From Halogranum amylolyticum (GTDB lineage: Archaea; Halobacteriota; Halobacteria; Halobacteriales; Haloferacaceae): a stretch of 64,000 nt of DNA. The stretch is from NCBI RefSeq assembly GCF_900110465.1, contig NZ_FODV01000001.1, positions 124,001 to 188,000 of the forward strand, written 5' to 3'. Shown in pieces: positions 34,593-43,961 of this stretch. The position numbers and the translations under genes are program-made. The notes below the pieces were generated by a model, which saw only the letters and a list, made by a program, of their open reading frames with translations, ran no database searches and was not told the DNA's origin. Every line of letters starts with the position of its first letter. Position 1 is the stretch's first letter.

Positions 34593-35771
34593 ATGCCACA
34601 GTCAGTGTTCACCGCAGGCGAGTACGAGAGACGAATCGAGCAGACGAAAGAGCGGATGCGCGAACGGGAACTTGACGCGCTCGTGATCGCCGACCCGGCG
34701 AACATGAACTATCTGGCGGGGTACGACGGCTGGTCGTTCTACGTCCACCAGGCGGTCATCGTCACGCAGGACCGCGACGAACCCGTCTGGGTCGGACGCG
34801 GACAGGACGCCAACGGCGCACGCGCGACGACGTGGCTCGGCGAGGAGAGCATCCGCGCCTACAGCGACGACCACGTCCAGTCGCCGTACGACCTCCACCC
34901 GATGGACTTCTTCGCCGAGGTGTTGGAAGATCTCGGCGTCGACGACGCGCGCATCGGCCTCGAGATGGACGCCTACTACTTCACGGCGAAATCCTACCTG
35001 CGCCTCCAGCAGAACCTCCCCGAGGCCGAGTTCGAGGACACGACCCTGCTCGTCAACTGGGTCCGCGTCAAGAAGTCCGAACAGGAACTCGACTATATGC
35101 GCGAGGCCGCCCGCATCTCCGAGAACGCGATGGCGGCCGGGCTCGACGCCATCGAGGAGGGCGTCCCCGAGTCGGAGGCCGCCCGCGCCATCTACAACGC
35201 GCTCATCGACGGTACCGACGAGTACGGCGGCGACTACCCCTCGATCGTCCCGCTGATGCCCTCTGGCGACCACACCGGGACGCCGCATCTCACGTGGACC
35301 GACCGCCCGTTCGAACAGGGGGACCCGGTCATCATCGAACTCTCCGGCTGTCGGCATCGCTACCACTCCCCGCTCGCGCGGACGACGTACGTCGGCGACC
35401 CGCCACAGGAGATGCAGGATCGGATGGAGATCGTCGTCGAGGGCGTCAACGCCGCGCTCGACGTCGCCGAACCGGGCGTCACCTGCGAACGCGTCGAGCG
35501 GGCGTGGCGCGACGTCATCCAGAAGTACGACCTCGAGAAGGAGGAACGCATCGGCTACTCGATGGGGCTCGGCTACCCGCCGGACTGGGGTGAACACACC
35601 GCCAGCCTCCGCCCGGGCGACGAGACGGTGCTCGAGGAGAACATGACGTTCCACATGATCCCCGGCCTCTGGTTCGACGACTTCGGCGTCGAACTCAGCG
35701 AGACGTTCCGCGTCACCTCCGACGGTGCCGAAGTGCTTGCAGACTTCCCGCAGGAGCTGTTCTCTACGTAA
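34593..35771 (+). CDS. doeA: ectoine hydrolase DoeA (M24-peptidase fold)
   Basis: A 392-aa protein of the creatinase/M24 fold that opens the ectoine ring to N-acetyl-diaminobutyrate. Tell-tale segments are [72 protein letters not shown] and [19 protein letters not shown]. The usual M24 metal site is altered: the second Asp position lies in GCRHRYH, and the C-terminal Glu residues are in [13 protein letters not shown]. This pattern is specific to DoeA/EutD and not to Xaa-Pro peptidases. The gene is followed two bases later by glutamate dehydrogenase. It is the strongest single clue to the island's function. Confidence 0.85.
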   Translation: MPQSVFTAGEYERRIEQTKERMRERELDALVIADPANMNYLAGYDGWSFYVHQAVIVTQDRDEPVWVGRGQDANGARATTWLGEESIRAYSDDHVQSPYDLHPMDFFAEVLEDLGVDDARIGLEMDAYYFTAKSYLRLQQNLPEAEFEDTTLLVNWVRVKKSEQELDYMREAARISENAMAAGLDAIEEGVPESEAARAIYNALIDGTDEYGGDYPSIVPLMPSGDHTGTPHLTWTDRPFEQGDPVIIELSGCRHRYHSPLARTTYVGDPPQEMQDRMEIVVEGVNAALDVAEPGVTCERVERAWRDVIQKYDLEKEERIGYSMGLGYPPDWGEHTASLRPGDETVLEENMTFHMIPGLWFDDFGVELSETFRVTSDGAEVLADFPQELFST

Positions 35772-35773
35772 CC

Positions 35774-37072
35774 ATGTCCAAACCAAAATCAACCGCAGAA
35801 GACGTCGACACGACAGAGAACGAAGAGGCGACCGAATCGGCGCTCACCACCGCGCGCCGCCAACTGAACCGTGCCGCGACGCACGTCGACGTCGACGACG
35901 GCGTCGTCGAGCGACTCAAACACCCCACGAAGGTCCAGCGCGTCTCGGTCCCGCTCAAGCGTGACGACGGCGAGCTGGAGGTGCTGACGGGGTTCCGCGC
36001 CCAGCACGACGACGTCCGCGGCCCGTACAAGGGTGGCCTCCGCTACCACCCCGAGGTCAACGCCGACGAGTGTATCGGCCTCTCGATGTGGATGACGTGG
36101 AAGTGCGCCGTCATGGACATCCCCTTCGGCGGCGGGAAGGGCGGCGTCGCCGTCGACCCGAAACAGCTGAGCACCGGGGAGAAGGAGCGGCTCACCCGCC
36201 GGTTCGCCGAGGAACTCCGCGACGTCGTCGGACCGAAGCAGGACGTCCCGGCACCCGACATGGGGACGGACGCCCAGACGATGGCGTGGTTCATGGACGC
36301 CTACTCGATGCAACAGGGCGAGACCACCCCCGGCGTCGTCACCGGCAAACCGCCGGTCATCGGTGGATCGTACGGCCGTGAGGAGGCACCGGGACGGAGC
36401 GTCGCCATCGTCACGCGGGAGGCGATCGACTACTACGACTGGGAGATCGAGAACACCACCGTCGCGGTCCAGGGGTACGGGAGCGTCGGTGCCAACGCTG
36501 CCCGCGCGCTCGACGAGTGGGGGGCAGACGTCGTCGCCGTCTCCGACGTCGACGGCGCCATCTACGACCCCGACGGTCTCGACACCAAGGACGTGATGGG
36601 CCACGACGAGCGTCCGGGGATGGTCTCGGGCTACGACGCGCCGCGGAAACTCGGCAACGAGGAACTGCTCGAACTCGACGTCGACGTGCTCATCCCAGCG
36701 GCCGTCGGCAACGTGCTCACCGCCGACAACGCCGACGACGTGCAGGCGAACCTAGTCGTCGAAGGCGCCAACGGGCCGACGACGTTCGCGGCAGACACCA
36801 TCTTCGAGGAACGCGGGATCCCGGTCCTCCCGGACATCCTCGCCAACGCCGGCGGGGTGACGGTGTCGTACTTCGAGTGGCTACAGGACATCAACCGCCG
36901 CCAGTGGACGCTCGACCGGGTCCACGAGGAGCTGGAAGACGAGATGCTGAAAGCGTGGAACGCGGTGCGGAAGGAGGTCGAAGAGCGCGACGTGACGTGG
37001 CGTGACGCCGCGTACGTCGTCGCGCTCAACCGCGTCGCGACGGCCAAAGCGACGCGCGGCCTCTGGCCCTGA
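35774..37072 (+). CDS. gdh: Glu/Leu/Phe/Val dehydrogenase (glutamate dehydrogenase)
   Basis: A 432-aa NAD(P)-dependent glutamate dehydrogenase. [15 protein letters not shown] and [18 protein letters not shown] contain the substrate Lys residues, [17 protein letters not shown] follows with the catalytic Asp region, and [17 protein letters not shown] is the nucleotide-binding fingerprint. It sits two bases after doeA, so it is almost certainly co-transcribed. There it could regenerate 2-oxoglutarate from the glutamate made by the island aminotransferases and release ammonium. Cofactor choice is not clear from sequence. Confidence 0.93.
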   Translation: MSKPKSTAEDVDTTENEEATESALTTARRQLNRAATHVDVDDGVVERLKHPTKVQRVSVPLKRDDGELEVLTGFRAQHDDVRGPYKGGLRYHPEVNADECIGLSMWMTWKCAVMDIPFGGGKGGVAVDPKQLSTGEKERLTRRFAEELRDVVGPKQDVPAPDMGTDAQTMAWFMDAYSMQQGETTPGVVTGKPPVIGGSYGREEAPGRSVAIVTREAIDYYDWEIENTTVAVQGYGSVGANAARALDEWGADVVAVSDVDGAIYDPDGLDTKDVMGHDERPGMVSGYDAPRKLGNEELLELDVDVLIPAAVGNVLTADNADDVQANLVVEGANGPTTFAADTIFEERGIPVLPDILANAGGVTVSYFEWLQDINRRQWTLDRVHEELEDEMLKAWNAVRKEVEERDVTWRDAAYVVALNRVATAKATRGLWP

Positions 37073-37208
37073 CGAGTCGGGGCGGTTCAGACTCCGCTGC
37101 TGTTTTTTCATTGTCGACGGTCGACGAGGAGCGATGCGGACAGAAACAGAGAGCCGAGAGGACAGCAGTGGAAAGCCGAAAGGACAGCAGCGAGACCGCC
37201 GATACGAC

Positions 37209-40200
37209 TCAGTTTCCGAGCGCCGCGGCGACCTTCTCGATGGGGTGGGTCGGCGTCTCGCCGCCCTCGCGGTCGCCGAGTTGCGTCCGGCAGGACGCAC
37301 CGGGGGCGACGACCTCCTCGCCGTCGCTGTCGTCGACCTGTTCGAAGAGGATGTTCCCGATGGCCTCGCTCATCGAGTAGTGTTCGGCCTCGTAGCCGAA
37401 CGAGCCGGCCATCCCACAGCAGCCGGAGTCGAGCACGTCGACGTCGTAGCCGGCGTCGGCGAGCACCGCAGCGGCGTGGTGGTCCTTCTTCGTCGCCTTC
37501 TGGTGACAGTGGCCGTGGTAGGTGAGTGATGCCGAGCCGGCATCGGTCGCCGGCGAGGTAGATGCCGAGCCGGCATCGGTCGTCGGCGATGTGGGGGCTG
37601 TCGAATCAGCGTCGAACGCAAGTTCGAACTCGAACCGGTCGAGGTACTCGCAGACGCCGTAGGTGTTGGCCGCGATACGTTCGACGTCGCGGCCCGACAG
37701 CAGGTCGAGGTAGTCCGACTGGAGCATCACGGCGTCGGAGGGTTCGATGAGGACGACGTCCCAGCCGTCTGCGACCCGCGGGGCGAGCGCGTCGACGTTC
37801 GTCGCCGCCCGCTCGCGCGAGAGCTCGAGGAACCCCTTCGAGTGCGCCGGGCGACCGGTCGAGGTGACCCCCTCGGGGAGACGGACGTGGACGCCCGCCG
37901 CCTCGAGCACCCGGACGGCAGCCTTCCCCGCATCGGGGTGGTTGTAGTTGGTGTAGGTGTCGGGGAACAGCAGCACCTTCCGCGTCGCCTGTGACGCTGG
38001 CACCTGCGGTCCGCCGCGGGCCTCGAACCACTCCTCGAAGCTCTCGCGGTGGAACGTCGGCAGCGACCGCTCCTCGGCGATGCCGACGGTCTTCTCCATC
38101 ACCGTTCGTGCGCCGGGCACCTTCGCGGCCCAGTTCGACAGTGGCGCGAACGTCGACCCGAGTTCGTTGAGCGTGTCGACGTTGGCGAACAGTCGCTCGC
38201 GGATGCCGGCACCGTGTTCCTCGTGGTGGGCGTGTTCGACCTCGGCTTTCAGCTTCGCCATGTCGACCTCGCTTGGACAGTCGCGGGCACAACCCTTACA
38301 GCCGACACAGAGGTCCATGATCTCGCTCATGAACTCGGTGTCGACCGACTCGTCGTCGAGGTCGCCACTCATCGCCTGCCGGAGCATGTTCGCCCGGCCG
38401 CGAGTGGCGACGCTCTCCTCCTCGGCGGCGCGGTAGGTCGGGCACATCACGCCGCCGGTGGTCTCCTGCTGGCCGCGGCAGCCGCCACAGCCGTGACAGA
38501 GTTCGACCATCCCCTGGAACCCGTTGTCGTTCCGCCAGTTCAGCGCCGGGTCGAAACCGGCGTCGAAGTCGTAGTCGCCGCCGAACCGGAGGTTCTCGGT
38601 CATGTCGACGTCGCCGCAGACCTGCCCCGGGTTGAGCAGCCAGTCGGGATCGAAGGCGGTCTTCAGGTCGCGGAACAGTTGCCAGACCTCCTCGCCGTAC
38701 AGCTTCCGGTTCCACTGCGTCCGCGCGCGGCCGTCGCCGTGTTCACCCGAGACGGAGCCGTTGTACTCGACGACGAGGTCGGTGACGGCGTCGGAGATGG
38801 ACTCCATCTGGGCGACGCCCGCCGGACTCTTGGTGTCGACGAGCGGCCGCATATGCATACAGCCGGGGCCGGCGTGGGCGTAGAACGACGCGAACGTGTC
38901 GTTCTCGTCGAGCACCGTCTGGAAGTCGGCGACGTAGTCCGCGAGGTTCTCCGTCGGGACGGCCGTATCCTCGATGAACGAGATGTGCTTCGCATCTGTG
39001 GTCCGAGAGAGGAGGATCGGCATCCCGCTCTTGCGGAGCTTCCAGAGCGTCGCCCGCTCCTCGGCGTCGTACGCCTCCAGCACGTCGAAGGCGCGTGCGG
39101 GGTCGTCGGCCGGACGGTCTACGTCGTCTGCGTCGGCGTCGCCCTCGACGCTCGGCGTCGCGGACGGCACGCGATCGGTGACGAGGTCCGCGACCTGCTG
39201 TCGACCGTGCTCCGCGTCCTCGGCGTAGAACTCGACGAGCAGCGCCGTCTCGGTCTCCTCGGGGAGCATCGCCGCCACCTCCGCGAACTCCTCGGTGTCG
39301 CGGGCGAGATCGAGGAGTACGTCGTCGATCGCCTCGACGGCGGCGGGGTCGTGGTTGCGGACGATGGTGTCGACGTCGGCCATCGCGTCCAGCAGGTCGT
39401 GGTACGTCAGTAGCGCGACCGACTTCGTCTCGGGGATCGGTTCGAGCGAGACGGTCGCCGCCGTCACCACGCCGAGCGTCCCCTCGCTGCCCGCGAAGAC
39501 GCGCGCGAGGTTGACCGACCCCGACTTGGCCTCCCGGACGAGTCGGTCGAGGTTGTAGCCGGAGACGTTGCGCTTCAGCTGAGGGTAGACCTCGCGGATC
39601 GTCTCGGCCTCCTCGTCGACGACGTGCGCGAGCGCGGCGTAGATGCGACTCTCCACGTCGCCGTCGGGGTCGGCGCGCTCGCGGAGCTCCTCCAGCGTCA
39701 CCTCGCCGAACGTCGCGACCGAACCGTCGGCGAGGACGACCTCGACCGCCTCGACGTAGGCGTCGGTCTTGCCGTACTTCAGCGAGTGTGCGCCGGTGGA
39801 GTTGTTGCCGATCGCACCGCCGACCGTACTCCGGTCGCCGGCGGCCGGGTCGGGCGCGAACTTCAGGTCGTGCGGTTCGAGCGTCGCGTTCAGATCCGCG
39901 AGCACCGCACCGGCCTGGACGTCGGCGACGCGACCGTCCGGGTCGACGTCGACGAGTTCGTTCATGTGGACGCTCAGGTCGAGGACGACCGCCTCGTTGG
40001 TCGCCTGTCCGGCGAGACTCGTTCCGCCTCCACGGGGGAGGACAGGGATCTCGCGGTCCGCACAGTAGTCGACGACGGCGGCGACGTCGTCGGTCGACTG
40101 CGGGAAGACGACGCCCACCGGCGTCACCTCGTAGGCGGAGGCGTCGGTCGCGTACAGCTGTCGGGAGTACTCGTCGAACCGAACGTTGCCGTCGACGAGC

Positions 40201-40325
40201 GCCTGCAGGTCGGCGACGAGCCCCTCCCGTTCGACCGACCCGCCGGTGTAGTCGTACTGCGCTCGGTCGTCGTCGGCCGGGTCGGTCGACGCGTCGTCCT
40301 GGAGACGGGGGTCCTGTGTCGCCAT
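37209..40325 (-). CDS. FAD-linked D-2-hydroxyacid (lactate/glycolate) oxidase fused to an Fe-S CCG domain
   Basis: A 1038-aa two-part flavoprotein. The N-terminal half is a GlcD/D-lactate-dehydrogenase FAD domain: PQSTDDVAAVVDYC, PRGGGTSLAGQATN and VGGAIGNNSTGAHSLKYG. The C-terminal half is GlpC-like, with Cys-rich ELCHGCGGCRGQQE, DLCVGCKGCARDCPSEVDMA, and a CCG motif in LDSGCCGMAGSFGYE. It should oxidise a D-2-hydroxyacid to the 2-oxoacid and pass electrons to quinone. The start at 40325 lies five bases after the adjacent D-2-hydroxyacid dehydrogenase gene. A linker near the C-terminus holds a duplicated 11-residue segment. Substrate is inferred only from family. Confidence 0.87.
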   Translation of the reverse strand: MATQDPRLQDDASTDPADDDRAQYDYTGGSVEREGLVADLQALVDGNVRFDEYSRQLYATDASAYEVTPVGVVFPQSTDDVAAVVDYCADREIPVLPRGGGTSLAGQATNEAVVLDLSVHMNELVDVDPDGRVADVQAGAVLADLNATLEPHDLKFAPDPAAGDRSTVGGAIGNNSTGAHSLKYGKTDAYVEAVEVVLADGSVATFGEVTLEELRERADPDGDVESRIYAALAHVVDEEAETIREVYPQLKRNVSGYNLDRLVREAKSGSVNLARVFAGSEGTLGVVTAATVSLEPIPETKSVALLTYHDLLDAMADVDTIVRNHDPAAVEAIDDVLLDLARDTEEFAEVAAMLPEETETALLVEFYAEDAEHGRQQVADLVTDRVPSATPSVEGDADADDVDRPADDPARAFDVLEAYDAEERATLWKLRKSGMPILLSRTTDAKHISFIEDTAVPTENLADYVADFQTVLDENDTFASFYAHAGPGCMHMRPLVDTKSPAGVAQMESISDAVTDLVVEYNGSVSGEHGDGRARTQWNRKLYGEEVWQLFRDLKTAFDPDWLLNPGQVCGDVDMTENLRFGGDYDFDAGFDPALNWRNDNGFQGMVELCHGCGGCRGQQETTGGVMCPTYRAAEEESVATRGRANMLRQAMSGDLDDESVDTEFMSEIMDLCVGCKGCARDCPSEVDMAKLKAEVEHAHHEEHGAGIRERLFANVDTLNELGSTFAPLSNWAAKVPGARTVMEKTVGIAEERSLPTFHRESFEEWFEARGGPQVPASQATRKVLLFPDTYTNYNHPDAGKAAVRVLEAAGVHVRLPEGVTSTGRPAHSKGFLELSRERAATNVDALAPRVADGWDVVLIEPSDAVMLQSDYLDLLSGRDVERIAANTYGVCEYLDRFEFELAFDADSTAPTSPTTDAGSASTSPATDAGSASLTYHGHCHQKATKKDHHAAAVLADAGYDVDVLDSGCCGMAGSFGYEAEHYSMSEAIGNILFEQVDDSDGEEVVAPGASCRTQLGDREGGETPTHPIEKVAAALGN
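37528..37593. repeat. two 33-bp tandem copies inside the FAD/Fe-S oxidase gene
   Basis: A 33-bp unit starting GATGCCGAGCCGGCATCGGT occurs twice head to tail with only a few changes. It keeps frame and encodes two copies of an 11-residue TDAGSAS-type linker just before the CCG domain. It is probably a slippage or duplication in a flexible linker. Confidence 0.8.
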
Positions 40326-40330
40326 CGCGG

Positions 40331-41302
40331 TCAGTTCTGCTCCGGGGCGAGCACTTGGTTCACTAGCTCGTCGCCGGAGCCGAGTCGCTCGACGTTCTCG
40401 CCGACGATGTCGGCGAGTCGGTCCCAGTGTTTCGGCGTGTGACCGCCGGTGTGGGGGGTGACGAGACAGTTCTCCAGCCCCCACAGGGGGTGGTCGGCCG
40501 GCAGCGGTTCGGGGTCGGTGACGTCGAGCGCGGCCCCGCGGATCTTGTTGGAACGGAGCGCCGAGACGAGCGCGTCGGTGTCGACGATGCCGCCGCGGGC
40601 GGTGTTGACGAGGACGCTGTCGGTCGGCATCGTCGCCAGCTCCTCGCTCCCGACGAGCCCTCGCGTGAGGTCGTTGAGCGGGCAGGCGACGACGACGTAG
40701 TCGCTCCGGGAGAGCGACTCGTGGACGTCGTCCTCGTCGAAGCCGAGCACTTCGTCGGTCGGCCCACCTTTCGAGGGCGTGTAACGGATGCCGATCGTTT
40801 CGACCTCGAACCCCTGCAGGCGCTGGACGACCGCCTGGCCGATCGAGCCGAGTCCGATCACCGTCACCGTGGAGTCGGTGAACTCGTGGGACTGGAAGTG
40901 GCGCCACTGCCCCTGCTGTTTGCGTCGCCACCCCTCGTGGAGGCGGCGGGTGAAGACGAGCATGTTGCCGATTGCCTGTTCGGCGATGCCCGGCGCGTGG
41001 ATGCCGCCGGCGTTCGTGACGGCGATGCCCCGAGACTCGAGTTCGTCCATCGGGACGTGGTCCGTTCCGGCGAACGTGCAGGCGAACAGTTCGAGGTTCT
41101 TTGCCCGCGCCAGCAGGTCCTCGTCGATCGAGTTGCCCGTGACGACGCGGGCGTCTTCGACGAGTTCACGCTCCTGTCTCGGCGTGCGGGCGAGCGCGAC
41201 CGTCGCGTCCGGGAGACGCTCGCGCAGCTGGTCGGCGTACGATTCCATCGACAGTCCTTCCGTCCCCTCGCGGAGGACGACAACGTCGGCGTTCTCACTC
41301 AT
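40331..41302 (-). CDS. D-isomer-specific 2-hydroxyacid dehydrogenase
   Basis: A 323-aa NAD(P)-dependent enzyme. The nucleotide fold has VIGLGSIGQAVVQRLQGF. The catalytic triad is visible as Arg in NTARGGIVD, Glu in DVTDPEPLPADHP and His in VTPHTGGHTPKHW. It is the first gene of a two-gene unit with the FAD oxidase. Together they could interconvert a 2-oxoacid and a D-2-hydroxyacid with different electron acceptors. A phosphoglycerate dehydrogenase role is unlikely because no ACT domain is present. It is divergent from the M20 amidohydrolase gene. Confidence 0.88.
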   Translation of the reverse strand: MSENADVVVLREGTEGLSMESYADQLRERLPDATVALARTPRQERELVEDARVVTGNSIDEDLLARAKNLELFACTFAGTDHVPMDELESRGIAVTNAGGIHAPGIAEQAIGNMLVFTRRLHEGWRRKQQGQWRHFQSHEFTDSTVTVIGLGSIGQAVVQRLQGFEVETIGIRYTPSKGGPTDEVLGFDEDDVHESLSRSDYVVVACPLNDLTRGLVGSEELATMPTDSVLVNTARGGIVDTDALVSALRSNKIRGAALDVTDPEPLPADHPLWGLENCLVTPHTGGHTPKHWDRLADIVGENVERLGSGDELVNQVLAPEQN

Positions 41303-41370
41303 AGTTAGCTCGTACCTGCGTCTGGCGAGACGCGTGTCCGTAGTGTGTGATTGTCACTGTTCAACTTAGT

Positions 41371-41413
41371 CTTTTTGTGTATTCGACATCAACGGATCCT
41401 GTGTACAGTTAAG
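41371..41413. promoter_or_regulatory. TACACA-type motifs in the dehydrogenase/M20 divergent promoter
   Basis: Read on the minus strand 41371-41384 is GAATACACAAAAAG, just before a TATA-like ACTAAG for the dehydrogenase gene. On the plus strand CTGTGTACAGTTAAG (41399-41413) contains the inverse motif and a GTTAAG TATA-like element about 28 nt before the M20 gene ATG. Both resemble the other island promoters. Confidence 0.4.
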
Positions 41414-41438
41414 TGTGTCGAGTGTGAATGTGGCTCAT

Positions 41439-42716
41439 ATGTCCGCACCGGTCACAGACCGACTGGTATCGTTACGGCGCGACCTCCACAGACATCCCGA
41501 ACCCGCATGGCGGGAGTTCTACACCACTCACCGCCTCGTCGAGGAGCTCCGGCGCATCGGCGTCGACGACCTCGCGGTCGGCCCCGAGGCGTACGACCCG
41601 GCCGACCGGATGGCCGCACCCGCGAAAGAGGATTTGGAACGCTGGGTCGACCGCGCACGCGAGCGCGGAGCCGACGAGGAGCTTCTCGAGACGATGGCCG
41701 GGGGGAACACCGGCGTCGTCGCCGTCCTCGAACGGGGCGAGGGTCCGTCGGTCGGTCTCCGCGTCGACATCGACGCGCTGTTCATCGAGGAGTCGACCGA
41801 CGAGAGCCACCTCCCGGCGGCCGAGGGGTTCCGATCGGAGTACGACGAGTCGATGCACGCCTGCGGCCACGACGCCCACATGACGTGGGGGGTCGCCGTG
41901 CTCGAGGCGATCAAGGACAGCGACTTCGCGGGGACGTTCACCGTCTTCTTCCAGCCGGCGGAGGAGGTCTCCGGCGGCGGCTGTCCGATGGCGAAGAGCG
42001 ACTACTGCGCCGACATCGACTACTTCTTCGCCGCTCACGTCGGCCTCGACCACCCCACCGGTGAGGTCGTCGCCGGCATCGAACGGCCGCTGGCGATGTG
42101 CCACGTCGACGCGACGTTCGAAGGGACGTCGGCGCACGCAGGCAAGGCTCCGAACGAGGGCGACAACGCGATGCAGGCGCTCGGGACGGCCATCCAGAAC
42201 ACCTACGCGATCCCACGTCACAGCGACGGGATGACGCGGGTCAACATCGGTCGCGCGGAGGGTGGCACCGCGAGCAACGTCGTCGCCGACGAGGTGAACG
42301 TGCTCGGCGAGGCGCGCGGCGAGACGACGGAACTGATGGAGTACACGAAGGAGAGACTCGTCGACACGCTCCACACCGCCGCGGAGATGCACGGCTGTAC
42401 GGCCGACGTCGACGTCGTCAGCGAGTCGCCGCGCGCCGACAGCGACCCGGAACTCGTCGACGTCGTCGCCGACGCCGCCCGCGGCGTCGACGGCGTCGAG
42501 ACGGTGACGCCGACGGCTGACTTCGGCGCGAGCGAGGACGCCACGTTCCTGATGGAGCGTGTCCAGGAGGAGGGTGGCTACGCGGCGTACCTCATCGTCG
42601 GGACGGACCATCCGACGAGCCACCACACCTCGACGTTCGACGTCGACGAGCGGAGCCTCTCGATCGGCGTCGACGTGCTGACGAACGCCGTGCTGTCGGT
42701 CGGTGGTGAGCGATGA
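41439..42716 (+). CDS. M20-family amidohydrolase (AbgA/aminoacylase-like)
   Basis: A 425-aa metal-dependent amidohydrolase. LRRDLHRHPEPAWREF opens the fold, VGLRVDIDALFIEES gives an Asp, MHACGHDAHMTWG gives the metal His and Cys/His ligands, FQPAEEVSGGG carries the catalytic Glu pair, and DHPTSHHTSTFDVDE gives the final His. The lid domain has GTSAHAGKAPNEGDNA. It belongs with aminobenzoyl-glutamate and N-acyl-amino-acid hydrolases. In this island it is a candidate to deacetylate N-acetyl-diaminobutyrate, which in bacteria is done by DoeB, an unrelated aspartoacylase-like protein. The gene overlaps the next by ATGA. Confidence 0.8.
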   Translation: MSAPVTDRLVSLRRDLHRHPEPAWREFYTTHRLVEELRRIGVDDLAVGPEAYDPADRMAAPAKEDLERWVDRARERGADEELLETMAGGNTGVVAVLERGEGPSVGLRVDIDALFIEESTDESHLPAAEGFRSEYDESMHACGHDAHMTWGVAVLEAIKDSDFAGTFTVFFQPAEEVSGGGCPMAKSDYCADIDYFFAAHVGLDHPTGEVVAGIERPLAMCHVDATFEGTSAHAGKAPNEGDNAMQALGTAIQNTYAIPRHSDGMTRVNIGRAEGGTASNVVADEVNVLGEARGETTELMEYTKERLVDTLHTAAEMHGCTADVDVVSESPRADSDPELVDVVADAARGVDGVETVTPTADFGASEDATFLMERVQEEGGYAAYLIVGTDHPTSHHTSTFDVDERSLSIGVDVLTNAVLSVGGER

Positions 42717-43957
42717 GCGACCCGGGCGCACCGGAGGTCGTCACCGTCGACGACGTGGCGGCCGCCCACGACCGCATCGCCGACGTCACCCACCGGACTC
42801 CCTTGGACACCTCGACCACCTTCGCCGAGATGAGCGGCGCGGCCTCGGTCGGCCTCAAGCTCGAGAACATGCAGCGGACGGGGTCGTTCAAGATCCGCGG
42901 CGCGTACAACACGATGGCGCAACTCCCCGACGACGTGAAGGAACGCGGCGTCGTCGCCTCCAGCGCCGGCAACCACGCACAGGGCGTCGCGCTCGCGGGC
43001 GACCTCCTTGACGTCGACACGACGATCGTCGTCCCGGAGGTGACGCCGGCGGCGAAGATCGAGGCCACCCGCGGCTACGGCGCGGAGGTCATCGTCGAGG
43101 GCGACATCTACGAACGCTCCTACGAGTACGCGCTGGACCTCGCCGAGGAAGAGGAGCTGGAGTTCGTCCACCCGTTCAACGACGAGGGCGTCATCGCCGG
43201 CCAGGGGACGGTGGCCCGCGAACTGCTCGATCAGTACCCCGAGCTGGACACCGTCCTCGTCTCCATCGGCGGTGGCGGCCTCATCTCCGGTATCGCCACC
43301 GTGCTCAAGGAGCACGACCCCTCGATCCGCGTCGTCGGCGTCCAGCCGGAGGGAGCGTACCACGCGAAGCCGTCGCTGGAACACGACGAGATCCGCGAAC
43401 TCCCCGAGATCGACACGGTCGCCGAGGGGATCGCCGACACCCGCCTGCTGGAGAAGACGTTCGCGGTCGTCCGCGAACGCGTCGACGACGTCGTCTCGGT
43501 GAGCGACTCGGAGATGAGCGTCGCGCTGACGCTGCTCGCCGAACGGGCCAAGACGGTGGTCGAGACGGCCGGTGCCGCGCCCGTCGCCGCCCTCCTGTCA
43601 GGTGCGGTCGACGTCGACGACGAACACGTCGCCGCCGTCGTCTCCGGTGGGAACGTGAACCTCACCGAACACGGCGAACTCGCGCGGGCCGGACTGATGG
43701 AACTCGGTCGCTACGCCGACGTCGACGTCGCCGTCGCGGACTGGCCGACCGGCGTCGGCCGTGTGACGGAGGCAGTCGAGTCGCGGGGTGCCGAACTGGA
43801 CGTCTTGGAGCGAACGCGTCGAACGGCGGCAGACGACCCGAACCGAACGCCTCTCAGATTGGGCATCGAGGGGAGCGGCCCCGACCATCTCCGGTCGGTC
43901 GTCGACGCGCTCGACGCGCTCGACGGCGTGACGGTCACGTCACAGACGCTGGACTGA
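42713..43957 (+). CDS. threonine-dehydratase-like PLP ammonia-lyase with C-terminal ACT-like domain
   Basis: A 414-aa fold-type II PLP enzyme. RTGSFKIRGAYN contains the Schiff-base Lys, SSAGNHAQGVA binds the substrate carboxylate, and VSIGGGGLISGIA binds the phosphate. Residues after about 330 form an ACT-like regulatory domain. Enzymes of this group deaminate threonine or serine. In hydroxyectoine-using bacteria the related EutB acts on a hydroxylated intermediate, so a similar job is possible here. It is translationally coupled to the M20 gene, which supports a shared pathway. Ordinary threonine breakdown is the alternative. RidA in the island would handle its enamine product. Confidence 0.85.
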   Translation: MSDPGAPEVVTVDDVAAAHDRIADVTHRTPLDTSTTFAEMSGAASVGLKLENMQRTGSFKIRGAYNTMAQLPDDVKERGVVASSAGNHAQGVALAGDLLDVDTTIVVPEVTPAAKIEATRGYGAEVIVEGDIYERSYEYALDLAEEEELEFVHPFNDEGVIAGQGTVARELLDQYPELDTVLVSIGGGGLISGIATVLKEHDPSIRVVGVQPEGAYHAKPSLEHDEIRELPEIDTVAEGIADTRLLEKTFAVVRERVDDVVSVSDSEMSVALTLLAERAKTVVETAGAAPVAALLSGAVDVDDEHVAAVVSGGNVNLTEHGELARAGLMELGRYADVDVAVADWPTGVGRVTEAVESRGAELDVLERTRRTAADDPNRTPLRLGIEGSGPDHLRSVVDALDALDGVTVTSQTLD

Positions 43958-43961
43958 CCCG

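Noticed and set aside
32914..34599. 561-codon minus-strand frame opposite the AOR gene
   Set aside because: Shadow frame; the plus-strand product carries all AOR motifs.
34593..35771. Reading the 34.6-kb gene as a Xaa-Pro dipeptidase
   Set aside because: The fold is shared, but the altered metal-site segment [13 protein letters not shown] and the [10 protein letters not shown] stretch fit ectoine hydrolase better.
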